Source: Muriiphilus sp048268845 (lineage in GTDB: Bacteria > Pseudomonadota > Alphaproteobacteria > Rhodobacterales > Rhodobacteraceae). Taken from it: 64,000 nt of DNA. The stretch spans positions 1 through 64,000 of the forward strand of contig JBLWUQ010000006.1 of NCBI GenBank assembly GCA_048268845.1, given 5' to 3'. The notes beneath the pieces were generated by a model that saw only the letters and a list, made by a program, of their open reading frames with translations, searched no databases and was not told the origin of the DNA. Shown piece by piece: positions 44,240 to 52,265 of this stretch. The position numbers and the translations under genes are program-made. Every line of letters begins with the position of its first letter. The first letter of the stretch is position 1.

Positions 44240-45385
44240 TCAGCCCCGGTCCGCCAGCATCTGGCGGCTGACGATCAGCCGCATGATCTCGTTGGTGCCT
44301 TCGAGAATCTGGTGAACCCTCAGGTCGCGCACGATCTTCTCGATGCCGTAGTCGGCCAGGTAGCCATACCCGCCGTGCAGTTGCAGGCACTGGTTGGCCA
44401 CGTCGAAGGCGGCATCGGTGACATACATCTTGGCCATGGCGCAGAACTTGGTCGCATCGGGGGCCGCGTTGTCGAGCTTCCATGCCGCCTGGCGCAGGAA
44501 GGTGCGGGCCGATTGCAGTTTCACCTCCATCTCGGCCAGCCGGAACTGCAGCGCCTGGAACTGGTCGATGGTGCGCCCGAAGGCCTTGCGCTCGCCCATA
44601 TAGGCCAGCGTCAGATCCAGCGCGTTCTGCGCCCCGCCCAGCGCCGAGGCGGCGATGTTGAGCCGCCCGCCGTCCAGCCCGGCCATGGCATAGGCAAAGC
44701 CGCGCCCTTCCTCGCCGATCAGGTTGTCCTGCGGCACGGTGCAATCGTCGAACTGCACCTGCGCGGTCGGCTGCGCGCGCCAGCCCATCTTGTCCTCGAA
44801 CCCGCCGAAGCTGAGGCCGGGGGTGCCGTCCTCGATGATCATCGCGGAAATGCCTTTCGGCCCGTCACCGCCGGTGCGCACCATCGACAGGTAGACATCC
44901 GAATAGGCGCCGCCCGAGATGAACGCCTTGGTGCCGTTCAGCTTCCAGCCCTCGTTGGTCCTTTCGGCTCGGGTGCGCAGCGCGGCCGCGTCCGAGCCGG
45001 AGCCGGGTTCGGTCAGGCAATACGAGAATATCCTGGTCATCGACGTGAGGTCCGGCAGCCAGCGCGCCTTATCCTCAGCCGATCCGAACTTGTCGATCAT
45101 GCCGCCGCACATGTTGTGGATCGACAGAAACGACCCCACCGCCGGGCAGGACATCGCCAGCGCCTCGAACACCAGCGTCGCGTCAAGCCGGCTCAGCCCC
45201 GACCCGCCATAATCCTCGGAGACGTAGATACCCGCCAGCCCAAGCTCGGCCACCTTCGGCCACAGGGCTTTCGGAATGGTGCCCTGCCGCTCCCAGTCCT
45301 TCGCGAAGGGGGCGATATGCTCCTGCCCGAAGGCATGGGCCATGTCGAAGATGGCCTGTTGTTCCTCGGATAGCGCGAAATCCAT
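44240..45385 (-). CDS. Acyl-CoA dehydrogenase, probable isobutyryl-CoA dehydrogenase
   Basis: A 381-residue FAD-dependent acyl-CoA dehydrogenase starting MDFALSEEQQAIFDMAHAFG. It has the FAD-binding segments SYCLTEPGSGSDAAALRTRA and KAFISGGAYSDVYL. The catalytic Glu is probably that in LHGGYGYLADYGIEKIVRD, and the C-terminus has QILEGTNEIMRLIVSRQML. Position before the hydroxyisobutyryl-CoA hydrolase and mmsB supports isobutyryl-CoA as substrate in valine catabolism; substrate cannot be proved by sequence. First gene of the operon. Confidence 0.9.
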   Translation of the reverse strand: MDFALSEEQQAIFDMAHAFGQEHIAPFAKDWERQGTIPKALWPKVAELGLAGIYVSEDYGGSGLSRLDATLVFEALAMSCPAVGSFLSIHNMCGGMIDKFGSAEDKARWLPDLTSMTRIFSYCLTEPGSGSDAAALRTRAERTNEGWKLNGTKAFISGGAYSDVYLSMVRTGGDGPKGISAMIIEDGTPGLSFGGFEDKMGWRAQPTAQVQFDDCTVPQDNLIGEEGRGFAYAMAGLDGGRLNIAASALGGAQNALDLTLAYMGERKAFGRTIDQFQALQFRLAEMEVKLQSARTFLRQAAWKLDNAAPDATKFCAMAKMYVTDAAFDVANQCLQLHGGYGYLADYGIEKIVRDLRVHQILEGTNEIMRLIVSRQMLADRG

Positions 45386-45482
45386 ACCCAGCGTTCCTCC
45401 CGTCTGGTCCGCGCGGACAGCGCCGCGCCGACGATGGTCGCCCCGGTTGTCACTGTCGCCGGGGCGCGTGAACTGAACCGAT

Positions 45483-45502
45483 GTTCAATTCCGGAATTGA
45501 AC
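45483..45502. promoter_or_regulatory. Perfect 20-bp palindrome upstream of the valine catabolic operon
   Basis: GTTCAATTCC followed directly by its reverse complement GGAATTGAAC, 98-118 bases upstream of the acyl-CoA dehydrogenase ATG. A near-symmetric extension flanks it (AACCG on the left, CGGTT on the right, with a 2-base offset). It has the form of a TetR- or similar dimer operator. No such regulator gene is adjacent. Confidence 0.55.
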
Positions 45503-45580
45503 CGGTTTTCGCGCAAATCTCAAGCCGAAATCCCTCAAAGAGGCTTTGCAGCGATGCAAGGCAGGGGCAATCGCCCTGCA

Positions 45581-46714
45581 TCAAGGATCGGCGTGAAACT
45601 CGGCGATCAGGTGGCGCATCACCTCGCGCAACGCCTCGTCCACCGGCAACTCGGCCTCGACCGCGTCGCGATAGACCCGGCGTTGCCGGTCGGCGGCATT
45701 TCCCGCCGTCAGGATCGAGCGCGCACCCTTGACCTCATCCAGACACCCCAGCGCCTCGGCATCCTCGGCCACAAGCTCGATCAACTCCTCGACCAGCACC
45801 TCCATCGGCACCACCTCGTTCCGGCCGAAGTCGATCAGCCCGCCGCGCACTCCGTAGCGCTGCGCCCGCCAGCGGTTCTCGGCGATCAGGAAATTTGCGT
45901 AAAGCCGCCAGCGCTGGTTGCGTTTCTTCAGCCGCCACAGGCAGCGCGCGAGCGATTGCACCAGTGCCGCCAGCGTCAGCGTGGTTTCCATCCGCGGCGA
46001 GACATCGCAGATCCGCGCCTCGATCGTGGGAAACCGCGCCGAGGGGCGCAGGTCCCACCAGATCTTCGAGGCATCCTCGATCAGCCCCAGATCCACCACC
46101 GCCTGAACCGAGCGCGCATATTCCGCCCAACTGCCGAATTGCGGCGGCAAGCCGGTGCGCGGCAGGTTGTCGAAGATGGTCAGCCGGTAGCTGTCGAGCC
46201 CGGTATCCTCGCCCTGCCAGAACGGCGACGAGGCCGACAGCGCCAGTAGATGCGGCAGGAAATAGGTCAGCTGGTTGACGATGTCGATGCGGTCCTCTTC
46301 GTCCGGTATCCCGACATGCACGTGCATCCCGCAGATCAGCATCCTCCGCGCCACCCCGCCCAGATCGCGGCGCAGGTCGTTGTAGCGCGCCCGGTCGGTG
46401 TGGTGCTGGTCCTTCCAGTCGGCAAAGGGGTGGCACGAGGCCGCGATCACCTCGAGCCCATGCGCGTGGGCATGACCGGACACGGTGCGCCTGAGTTGCC
46501 CGAGATCCTCGCGCGCCTCGGCAATGGTGCGGCAGATCCGGGTACCGATCTCGATCTGGCATTGCAGGAATTCGGGGCTGACGCGTTCGTCAAGATCGGC
46601 CTTGCAGGCCGCCATCAACCCGTTCGGCGCGACCGCAAGCTCGAGCGTCTCGCGGTCGACCAGCAGGTATTCTTCTTCGATGCCGATGGTGAAGTCCGGG
46701 ATTTCCCTGGCCAT
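45581..46714 (-). CDS. Carboxylate-amine ligase, glutamate-cysteine ligase type 2 (YbdK-like)
   Basis: A 377-residue protein of the GCS2/YbdK family, ATP-dependent carboxylate-amine ligases, starting MAREIPDFTIGIEEEYLLVD. YbdK of E. coli has weak glutamate-cysteine ligase activity; the natural product is unknown. Motifs GIEEEYLLVD, QIEIGTRICRTI, MHVHVGIPDEEDRIDI and EARICDVSPRMETTL fit the family. The N-terminal acidic cluster is the metal/ATP region. It is a single gene. Confidence 0.9.
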   Translation of the reverse strand: MAREIPDFTIGIEEEYLLVDRETLELAVAPNGLMAACKADLDERVSPEFLQCQIEIGTRICRTIAEAREDLGQLRRTVSGHAHAHGLEVIAASCHPFADWKDQHHTDRARYNDLRRDLGGVARRMLICGMHVHVGIPDEEDRIDIVNQLTYFLPHLLALSASSPFWQGEDTGLDSYRLTIFDNLPRTGLPPQFGSWAEYARSVQAVVDLGLIEDASKIWWDLRPSARFPTIEARICDVSPRMETTLTLAALVQSLARCLWRLKKRNQRWRLYANFLIAENRWRAQRYGVRGGLIDFGRNEVVPMEVLVEELIELVAEDAEALGCLDEVKGARSILTAGNAADRQRRVYRDAVEAELPVDEALREVMRHLIAEFHADP

Positions 46715-46832
46715 CTGATCTCCCCACGCGCTGCGCGTGGGGGTCAGGTTCGCAGGAATTCACCCACCGGACAAGGGGTTTGGCAGAAGGGTCCGGGCAC
46801 ATGGCCCGGACCGAAAGCCGCGTCGCGACCGG

Positions 46833-47414
46833 TCAGATCAGCCGAACCTGGGTGCCGATCGGCACCAGTTCGAACAACTCGGCGATCTTGTCGTTATAGA
46901 GCCCGATGCAGCCATCCGACGACTTGCGCCCGATCTTGCGGGTGTCGTGGGTGCCATGGATCAGGTAGGCGGGCCAGTCGAGATAGAGCGCATGGGTGCC
47001 AAGCGGGTTGTCGGGGCCCGCCGGAATGAACTCGGGCAAGCCTTCGATCCGCTCGCGCATCGACGGAGTCGGCGTCCAGGTCGGCCCGACCTTCTTGCGC
47101 ACCACTTCGGTATAGCCGCGCTTGGTCAGCTCGTCGGTGCGCGGCACCGAGGTCGGATAGAGCTTGTAGGTCAGGCCATCGCCCGACCAGAAATGCAGCG
47201 CCCGGCTGATCGTGTCCGAAACGATGGCGCCCTTGCCCAGCGTCTCGAAATGGTCCTGCCAGCGCTCGGTGCGGAAGCTTGAGATGTTGTGGCGCGCGAA
47301 GGGCGCGGCCTCGACCTCGGGTTCGGCGATCTCGGCCCGCAGGATCGCGGGGGCGAGGGGGATGAAGGTGGCGGCGGCGATGAAACCGCGCCGCGTCAGG
47401 GGAAATCTGCTCAT
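46833..47414 (-). CDS. L,D-transpeptidase (YkuD family), Tat-type signal
   Basis: A 193-residue exported protein. The N-terminus LTRRGFIAAATFIPLAPAIL is a twin-arginine-like signal peptide. The YkuD catalytic block appears as IHGTHDTRKIGRKSSDGCIG, with the Cys nucleophile and the upstream His. Such enzymes make or exchange L,D peptide cross-links in peptidoglycan or attach proteins to it. The position usually His before Gly-Cys is Asp here. ATGs at 47420 and 47414 are both possible; the second has GGA at better spacing. Confidence 0.88.
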   Translation of the reverse strand: MSRFPLTRRGFIAAATFIPLAPAILRAEIAEPEVEAAPFARHNISSFRTERWQDHFETLGKGAIVSDTISRALHFWSGDGLTYKLYPTSVPRTDELTKRGYTEVVRKKVGPTWTPTPSMRERIEGLPEFIPAGPDNPLGTHALYLDWPAYLIHGTHDTRKIGRKSSDGCIGLYNDKIAELFELVPIGTQVRLI

Positions 47415-47543
47415 GTCCATGTCCTGTACTTGAGTGCATGTTTGAGCCTCCCCTATCAGCGACCTGATGCCGGGGCCATAGGCCGGGCCGTGACTCGCTC
47501 GAATGTGAAGCGGGGTGAGCGGAAAGGTGCCGCTGATCGGGGG

Positions 47544-49097
47544 TCAGAGTCCGAGGCTGCGAAAGACCCTTGGCAGCGCATCCGGCAGGTCTTCGGCGAT
47601 CAATCCGGGGCCGAATGCGCGCGCCGCCTCGCTGTGCAGCCAGGCCGCGGCGCTGGCGGCATCGAAGGCGTCCACACCGCGCGCCATCAGCCCGGCGATC
47701 AGCCCTGCCAGCACATCCCCCGCCCCGGCTGTCGCCAGCCACGGCACGGCCCTGTCATAGAACGCGGCGTTGATCGCGGCGCGCCCGTCCGGGGCGGCGA
47801 TCACCGTGTCCGGGCCTTTGACAAGCACGACACAGCCCGCGCGCCGCGCCGCCTCGCGCGCCGCGTCGAGTTTCGAGAATGCCGGACCATCGGTCAGCGG
47901 GGCGGCGAGGCGCTTGGCCAGATCCGGGAACAACCGCGCGAACTCGCCGCCATGCGGGGTGAGGACGCAGGCCGGGTGCAGCATCGCGAACAGCGTCGCG
48001 GGCGTGCCGGAAAAGGCGCTCAGCGCATCGGCGTCGAGCAATGTGGCGCGCCGGGCGGCCAGCGCCACCGGGACCAGCTCGCGCGCGCGCTCCTGCCCCA
48101 TGCCGGGGCCGAGACACAGTGCGTTCAAACGGCTGTCGTCAAGGATGCGCGCCAGCGTCGGAGCATCCGCGACCGGCGCCAGCATCACCGCGTCGAGCCT
48201 TGCTGCGTTCTCCGCCACCGCCTCGGGCGTACAGCCCAGCGTCACCAGCCCTGCCCCGACCCGAAGTGCGGCGCGCGCTGCCAGCCGCGCCGCACCGCCC
48301 TTGCCCGAGCCACCCGCCAGCACCAGCGCATGACCGTGGTCGTATTTGTGCCCTCCCGACTTGGTCAGAAACCGCCGACACGCGTCATCGGTCAGTTGCG
48401 TAACCGCCGGATCGACACGCTTGTCGCCGGTGTCGTCGGGCAGGCCGATATCCACCACCCGGACCTTGCCACACCAGCGCGGCGCTTCCGCCAGATAATG
48501 CCCGGTCTTGGCACTGTGGAACGTGACCGTCAGGCCCGCCGCCAACGCGCAGCCCCGGTTGCGGCCGCTGTCGGCGCATAGTCCCGAAGGGATATCGACC
48601 GCGACAACCTTGGGCGGAACGCTCTGCCGGTGCATCCGATCGTTGATCCCGACAAGCGCCCGATGCACCTCGGTCGGCAGGCGGCGCGTCAGCCCGGTGC
48701 CGAACAGGGCATCGACGATCAGATCGGGCGCATCGGACCCGAACGTGCCAGACACCCCGTCGGCGAGCCGCATGGTCTCGCCCAGTTCGGCCCAGCGGGC
48801 GTGGTTCGTGCCGGCATCTGGCGGCAGGCGCGCGGGATCGCCGTAGAGGAACGCGGACACCCGCCATCCGCGCTGGTGCAACAGCCGCGCGATGACGAAA
48901 CCGTCGCCGCCATTGTTGCCCGGCCCGCAGAGCACCACGGCCCGGCCGCCAGCGGCCAACCCCGGCCATTCCTCCAGAACCGCCGCGACGACACCCTGTC
49001 CGGCCCGCTCCATCAGTTCCAGCCCGCTGACCTCACCCGAGGCAATGGCGGCGGTCTCGGTGGCGCGCATCTGCGCGGACGTGAGGAGTCTGGTCAT
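47544..49097 (-). CDS. nnr: Bifunctional NAD(P)HX epimerase / ADP-dependent NAD(P)HX dehydratase
   Basis: A 517-residue repair enzyme that restores hydrated NADH/NADPH. The N-terminal YjeF_N epimerase domain (about 1-215) has VVLCGPGNNGGDGFVIARLL. The C-terminal kinase-like dehydratase domain (about 230-510) has HKYDHGHALVLAGGSGKGGAA and the terminal ATAGAGDVLAGLIAGLMARG. Fusion of the two is usual in bacteria. It is divergent from glnB, with the glnB control region between them. Confidence 0.95.
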   Translation of the reverse strand: MTRLLTSAQMRATETAAIASGEVSGLELMERAGQGVVAAVLEEWPGLAAGGRAVVLCGPGNNGGDGFVIARLLHQRGWRVSAFLYGDPARLPPDAGTNHARWAELGETMRLADGVSGTFGSDAPDLIVDALFGTGLTRRLPTEVHRALVGINDRMHRQSVPPKVVAVDIPSGLCADSGRNRGCALAAGLTVTFHSAKTGHYLAEAPRWCGKVRVVDIGLPDDTGDKRVDPAVTQLTDDACRRFLTKSGGHKYDHGHALVLAGGSGKGGAARLAARAALRVGAGLVTLGCTPEAVAENAARLDAVMLAPVADAPTLARILDDSRLNALCLGPGMGQERARELVPVALAARRATLLDADALSAFSGTPATLFAMLHPACVLTPHGGEFARLFPDLAKRLAAPLTDGPAFSKLDAAREAARRAGCVVLVKGPDTVIAAPDGRAAINAAFYDRAVPWLATAGAGDVLAGLIAGLMARGVDAFDAASAAAWLHSEAARAFGPGLIAEDLPDALPRVFRSLGL

Positions 49098-49124
49098 GAT
49101 CTGCGCCCCCCGAACTTCGCCAAT

Positions 49125-49140
49125 CGCCCATCAAGCGGGC
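49125..49140. promoter_or_regulatory. NtrC-like site 1 upstream of glnB
   Basis: CGCC-N9-GGC at 49125-49140, a form I recall as the Rhodobacter capsulatus NtrC consensus. Its centre lies about 20.5 bp, two helical turns, from the centre of site 2. Confidence 0.45.
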
Positions 49141-49144
49141 AATC

Positions 49145-49161
49145 TGCACGTTTTTTGTGCA
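49145..49161. promoter_or_regulatory. NtrC-like site 2 upstream of glnB
   Basis: TGCAC-N7-GTGCA at 49145-49161, a 17-bp inverted repeat matching the enterobacterial NtrC site form, 110 bases upstream of the glnB ATG. No sigma-54 -24/-12 element follows it. Confidence 0.6.
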
Positions 49162-49271
49162 ACCCGCCGGGAATCCCCGGCCCCGCCGCACCTGATCGAC
49201 CCTATCCAATTGTCGCCAGTCGGGGAAAGTGATCACTGGGCCATGACAAGATTTCCATGGGGGAAGACCAC

Positions 49272-49610
49272 ATGAAAAAGATCGAAGCGATCATCAAGCC
49301 GTTCAAGCTCGACGAAGTGAAGGAAGCGCTTCAGGACGTCGGCATCCAGGGGCTTTCGGTCATCGAAGTCAAAGGCTTCGGCCGCCAGAAGGGCCATACC
49401 GAACTCTACCGCGGCGCCGAATACGTTGTCGACTTCCTGCCCAAGGTGAAGATCGAGGTGGTCGTGAACGACGACATGGTCGAACCGGCCATCGACGCGA
49501 TCATCGTCGCCGCGCGCACCGACAAGATCGGTGACGGCAAGATCTTCGTCTCGCCGGTAGAACAGGTCATCCGCATCCGGACCGGCGAGATCGGCGAAGA
49601 CGCCGTCTGA
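49272..49610 (+). CDS. glnB: Nitrogen regulatory protein P-II
   Basis: A 112-residue PII signalling protein that senses 2-oxoglutarate, ATP/ADP and, through uridylylation, glutamine. MKKIEAIIKPFKLDEVKEAL is the family start; Tyr51 of the T-loop (TELYRGAEYVVDFLPK) is the uridylylation site; GKIFVSPVEQVIRIRTGE closes it. The ATG at 49272 is preceded by GGGGGAAGACCAC; an ATG at 49257 would add five residues and is not needed. It precedes glnA by 41 bp, the usual glnBA operon. Confidence 0.96.
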   Translation: MKKIEAIIKPFKLDEVKEALQDVGIQGLSVIEVKGFGRQKGHTELYRGAEYVVDFLPKVKIEVVVNDDMVEPAIDAIIVAARTDKIGDGKIFVSPVEQVIRIRTGEIGEDAV

Positions 49611-49651
49611 CCGCGCCGGGCACTCAAGAACACCACAAAGGACACGCAAGA

Positions 49652-51058
49652 ATGAGCAATGATGACATTCTCAAGCTGATCAAGGACGAAGGCGTCGCCT
49701 ATGTCGACATCCGCTTCACCGACGTGCACGGCAAGCTGCAACACGTCACCGTGGACGTCGATCTGGTCGACGAGGAATTCCTCGAGGACGGTTTCATGTT
49801 CGACGGCTCGTCGATCGCCGGCTGGAAGTCGATCGAAGCCTCGGACATGAAGCTGATGCCCGATTCCGAAGCCGCCTATATCGACCCGTTCTATGCCGAA
49901 AAGACGCTCTGCATCCACTGCACCGTGGTCGAGCCCGATACCGGCGAACCCTATGAGCGCGACCCGCGCGGCACGGCCCAGAAGGCGGAAGCCTACCTGA
50001 AATCCTCCGGCATCGGCGACACCGCCTATTTCGGCCCCGAAGCCGAGTTCTTCCTGTTTGACGACGTGCGATTCTCCAACAAGATGAACAAGGTATCGTT
50101 CGAGGTTGACGCGGTGGATGCGGCGTGGAACTCGGATACCGACTACGAGATGGGCAACACCGGCCACCGCCCCGGCGTCAAGGGCGGCTATTTCCCCGTG
50201 AACCCGATCGACGACGCGCAGGACATCCGCTCGGAAATGCTGTCGACGATGAAACAGCTTGGCATGAAGGTCGACAAGCACCACCACGAGGTCGCCTCGA
50301 CCCAGCACGAGCTTGGGCTGATCTTCGGCGAGCTGACGACCCAGGCTGACGAGATGCAGAAATACAAGTATGTCATCCACAACGTCGCCCAAGCCTATGG
50401 CAAGACGGCAACTTTCATGCCCAAGCCCATTGCCGGCGACAACGGCTCGGGGATGCATGTCAACATGTCGATCTGGAAGGATGGCAAGCCGCTGTTCGCC
50501 GGCGACAAATATGCCGACCTCAGCCAGGAGGCGCTGTGGTTCATCGGCGGGATCCTCAGGCACGCCAAGACGCTCAACGCCTTCACCAACCCGACAACCA
50601 ACAGCTACAAGCGGCTGATCCCCGGCTTCGAGGCCCCCGTCCTGCGCGCCTATTCCGCGCGCAACCGCTCTGGCTGCATCCGCATCCCGTGGGCCGAAAG
50701 CCCGAAGGCCAAGCGCGTCGAGGCCCGGTTTCCCGACCCGGCGGCGAACCCCTACCTTGCCTTCGCGGCGCTGCTGATGGCCGGTCTGGACGGGATCAAG
50801 CACAAGATCGACCCCGGCCCGTCGCAGGACAAGAACCTCTACGACCTGCCGCCCGAGGAGCTTGTCGGCATCGACACCGTCTGCGGCAGCCTGCGCGAGG
50901 CGCTCGACTGTCTGACCAAGGACCACGATTTCCTGCTGGCGGGCGACGTCTTCACCAAGGACCAGATCCAGGGCTATCTCGACCTCAAGTGGCAGGAGGT
51001 CTACCTCTACGAACACACGCCGCACCCGGTCGAGTATCAGCTCTACTACAGCTGCTAG
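49652..51058 (+). CDS. glnA: Glutamine synthetase, type I
   Basis: A 468-residue GS-I forming glutamine from glutamate, ammonia and ATP, the main ammonium assimilation enzyme. The N-terminal FTDVHGKLQHV and FMFDGSSIAGWKSIEASDM, central GPEAEFFLFDDV, GDNGSGMHVNMSIWK, and the adenylylation site Tyr397 (KNLYDLPPEE) are present, so regulation by GlnE-type adenylylation is likely. AAGGA precedes the ATG. A terminator follows directly. Confidence 0.98.
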   Translation: MSNDDILKLIKDEGVAYVDIRFTDVHGKLQHVTVDVDLVDEEFLEDGFMFDGSSIAGWKSIEASDMKLMPDSEAAYIDPFYAEKTLCIHCTVVEPDTGEPYERDPRGTAQKAEAYLKSSGIGDTAYFGPEAEFFLFDDVRFSNKMNKVSFEVDAVDAAWNSDTDYEMGNTGHRPGVKGGYFPVNPIDDAQDIRSEMLSTMKQLGMKVDKHHHEVASTQHELGLIFGELTTQADEMQKYKYVIHNVAQAYGKTATFMPKPIAGDNGSGMHVNMSIWKDGKPLFAGDKYADLSQEALWFIGGILRHAKTLNAFTNPTTNSYKRLIPGFEAPVLRAYSARNRSGCIRIPWAESPKAKRVEARFPDPAANPYLAFAALLMAGLDGIKHKIDPGPSQDKNLYDLPPEELVGIDTVCGSLREALDCLTKDHDFLLAGDVFTKDQIQGYLDLKWQEVYLYEHTPHPVEYQLYYSC

Positions 51059-51080
51059 GGGCGGAATGGCACAGACGGAA

Positions 51081-51105
51081 AGGGCGCCTCACCGGGCGCC
51101 CTTTT
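51081..51105 (+). terminator. Rho-independent terminator of glnBA
   Basis: AGGGCGCC (51081-51088) pairs with GGCGCCCT (51095-51102), followed by TTT, 23 bases after the glnA stop. Confidence 0.88.
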
Positions 51106-51137
51106 CGCTTCATGTCCAATGGGTTGACCGGCAATCC

Positions 51138-52022
51138 TCAGCGATTGGTTCCAAGCACCAGCGCGGCCATCTCGCGCTCGCCCTGCACCCGCCAGCCGAC
51201 CGGGTAACCTCGGATGAACAGCACGACATCGAACGGCAGCACACCGGCAAGCGTTTGCGCCGCGATCTCGTCGGGCAGGATCACCTCGCGGCCGAACATC
51301 GCGCGGGCCGGCAGGTTCAGTTCCGGCAGCGCCCGGTCCAGCAGTTCGGTGCAGTAGATCGCGCTGTCGTCGCGCGTGTCGAAGTGGAAATCGAACCGTT
51401 TGCCCATGTCGCCAAACAGCGCGAGGATCGCCTCCCGCTTGCGCGCCGGAGACAGGCCGCGCGGGCGCAGCAGCGCCACATGGTCGGTCTCGAACAGCTT
51501 CGGTGGGGCGGAAAGGTGCACGTCGGTATCGAGTGCTTCGATCGCGACCTTGCCGGCGCGGATGTCGTCATGAAACGGCACGATCAACGAATGGTTCCAC
51601 AGCCCCATCGCGCGCAACTCGGACTCGGTGCCGATATAGATCGCGAGATGGCCGAAGGTGCCGCCGCCAAGAGCACTGGACGCGCGCGAGCCGTTGGCGA
51701 TCAGGATGGTATCGAGCGGCTTGGCGCGTGCCAGCACCGCCCTGTGCAAGTCGGCGTCATCCTCGAGATAGGCCGGCCGCACCTTGATGGCGCGCGAGGT
51801 CGGCGCGATCCAGAACGAGTTTCGCTCGACCGACAGCACCACTTCTGGCGGCAACCCGCCATCCTGGCCGGGGCAGCAATCGAGCAACTCCTGGCGCACA
51901 TCGGTGCGCGCCAGTTCAGCCTCGGAAAGCGGGACATATCGTTCGGCGCATCCGGCCAGGGCGAGGGCGACCGCCAGAATACCCACAGCGCGCCCGATGG
52001 CCTGCTTGCGTCCGATCTTCAT
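51138..52022 (-). CDS. YiiX/YebB-like lipoprotein (permuted NlpC/P60-type cysteine hydrolase)
   Basis: A 294-residue predicted lipoprotein: signal peptide with lipobox LALAGC (Cys25). The pattern GTFGHLAIYIG (His125) and, later, AIYCTELLDRAL (Cys224) matches the circularly permuted papain-fold of the YiiX/DUF830 group, where the His precedes the Cys. Substrate is unknown; related proteins are amidases or peptidases of the envelope, and some act on lipids. I start at the ATG at 52022, which gives a signal peptide; the open frame upstream is Arg-rich and unlikely. Convergent with glnA. Confidence 0.75.
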   Translation of the reverse strand: MKIGRKQAIGRAVGILAVALALAGCAERYVPLSEAELARTDVRQELLDCCPGQDGGLPPEVVLSVERNSFWIAPTSRAIKVRPAYLEDDADLHRAVLARAKPLDTILIANGSRASSALGGGTFGHLAIYIGTESELRAMGLWNHSLIVPFHDDIRAGKVAIEALDTDVHLSAPPKLFETDHVALLRPRGLSPARKREAILALFGDMGKRFDFHFDTRDDSAIYCTELLDRALPELNLPARAMFGREVILPDEIAAQTLAGVLPFDVVLFIRGYPVGWRVQGEREMAALVLGTNR

Positions 52023-52265
52023 CCGTCCCACCCCGTCACGCCTCGTTCGGGCCGAGCCTAACCCGCCCGACCGGCCCCGGACAACAACGGATCTTGTCAG
52101 AACAGGCGCTCGCATCCTGATCGGGCGCGGCAAAATGCAGCAGATCGGTCATGCCCGCGAAGGCAGACGCATCCGCGACCGACCGCGCCATCCCTCGGCC
52201 ACGCGCCGCCCCTTGCAACCCCGCCCGCGCCGCGCCACCTTCGGACCAGACCCGAAGGAGGCGAC

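Noticed and set aside
49162..49271. Sigma-54 promoter for glnBA
   Set aside because: No GG-N10-GC motif with suitable context is present between the NtrC-like sites and the start codon.
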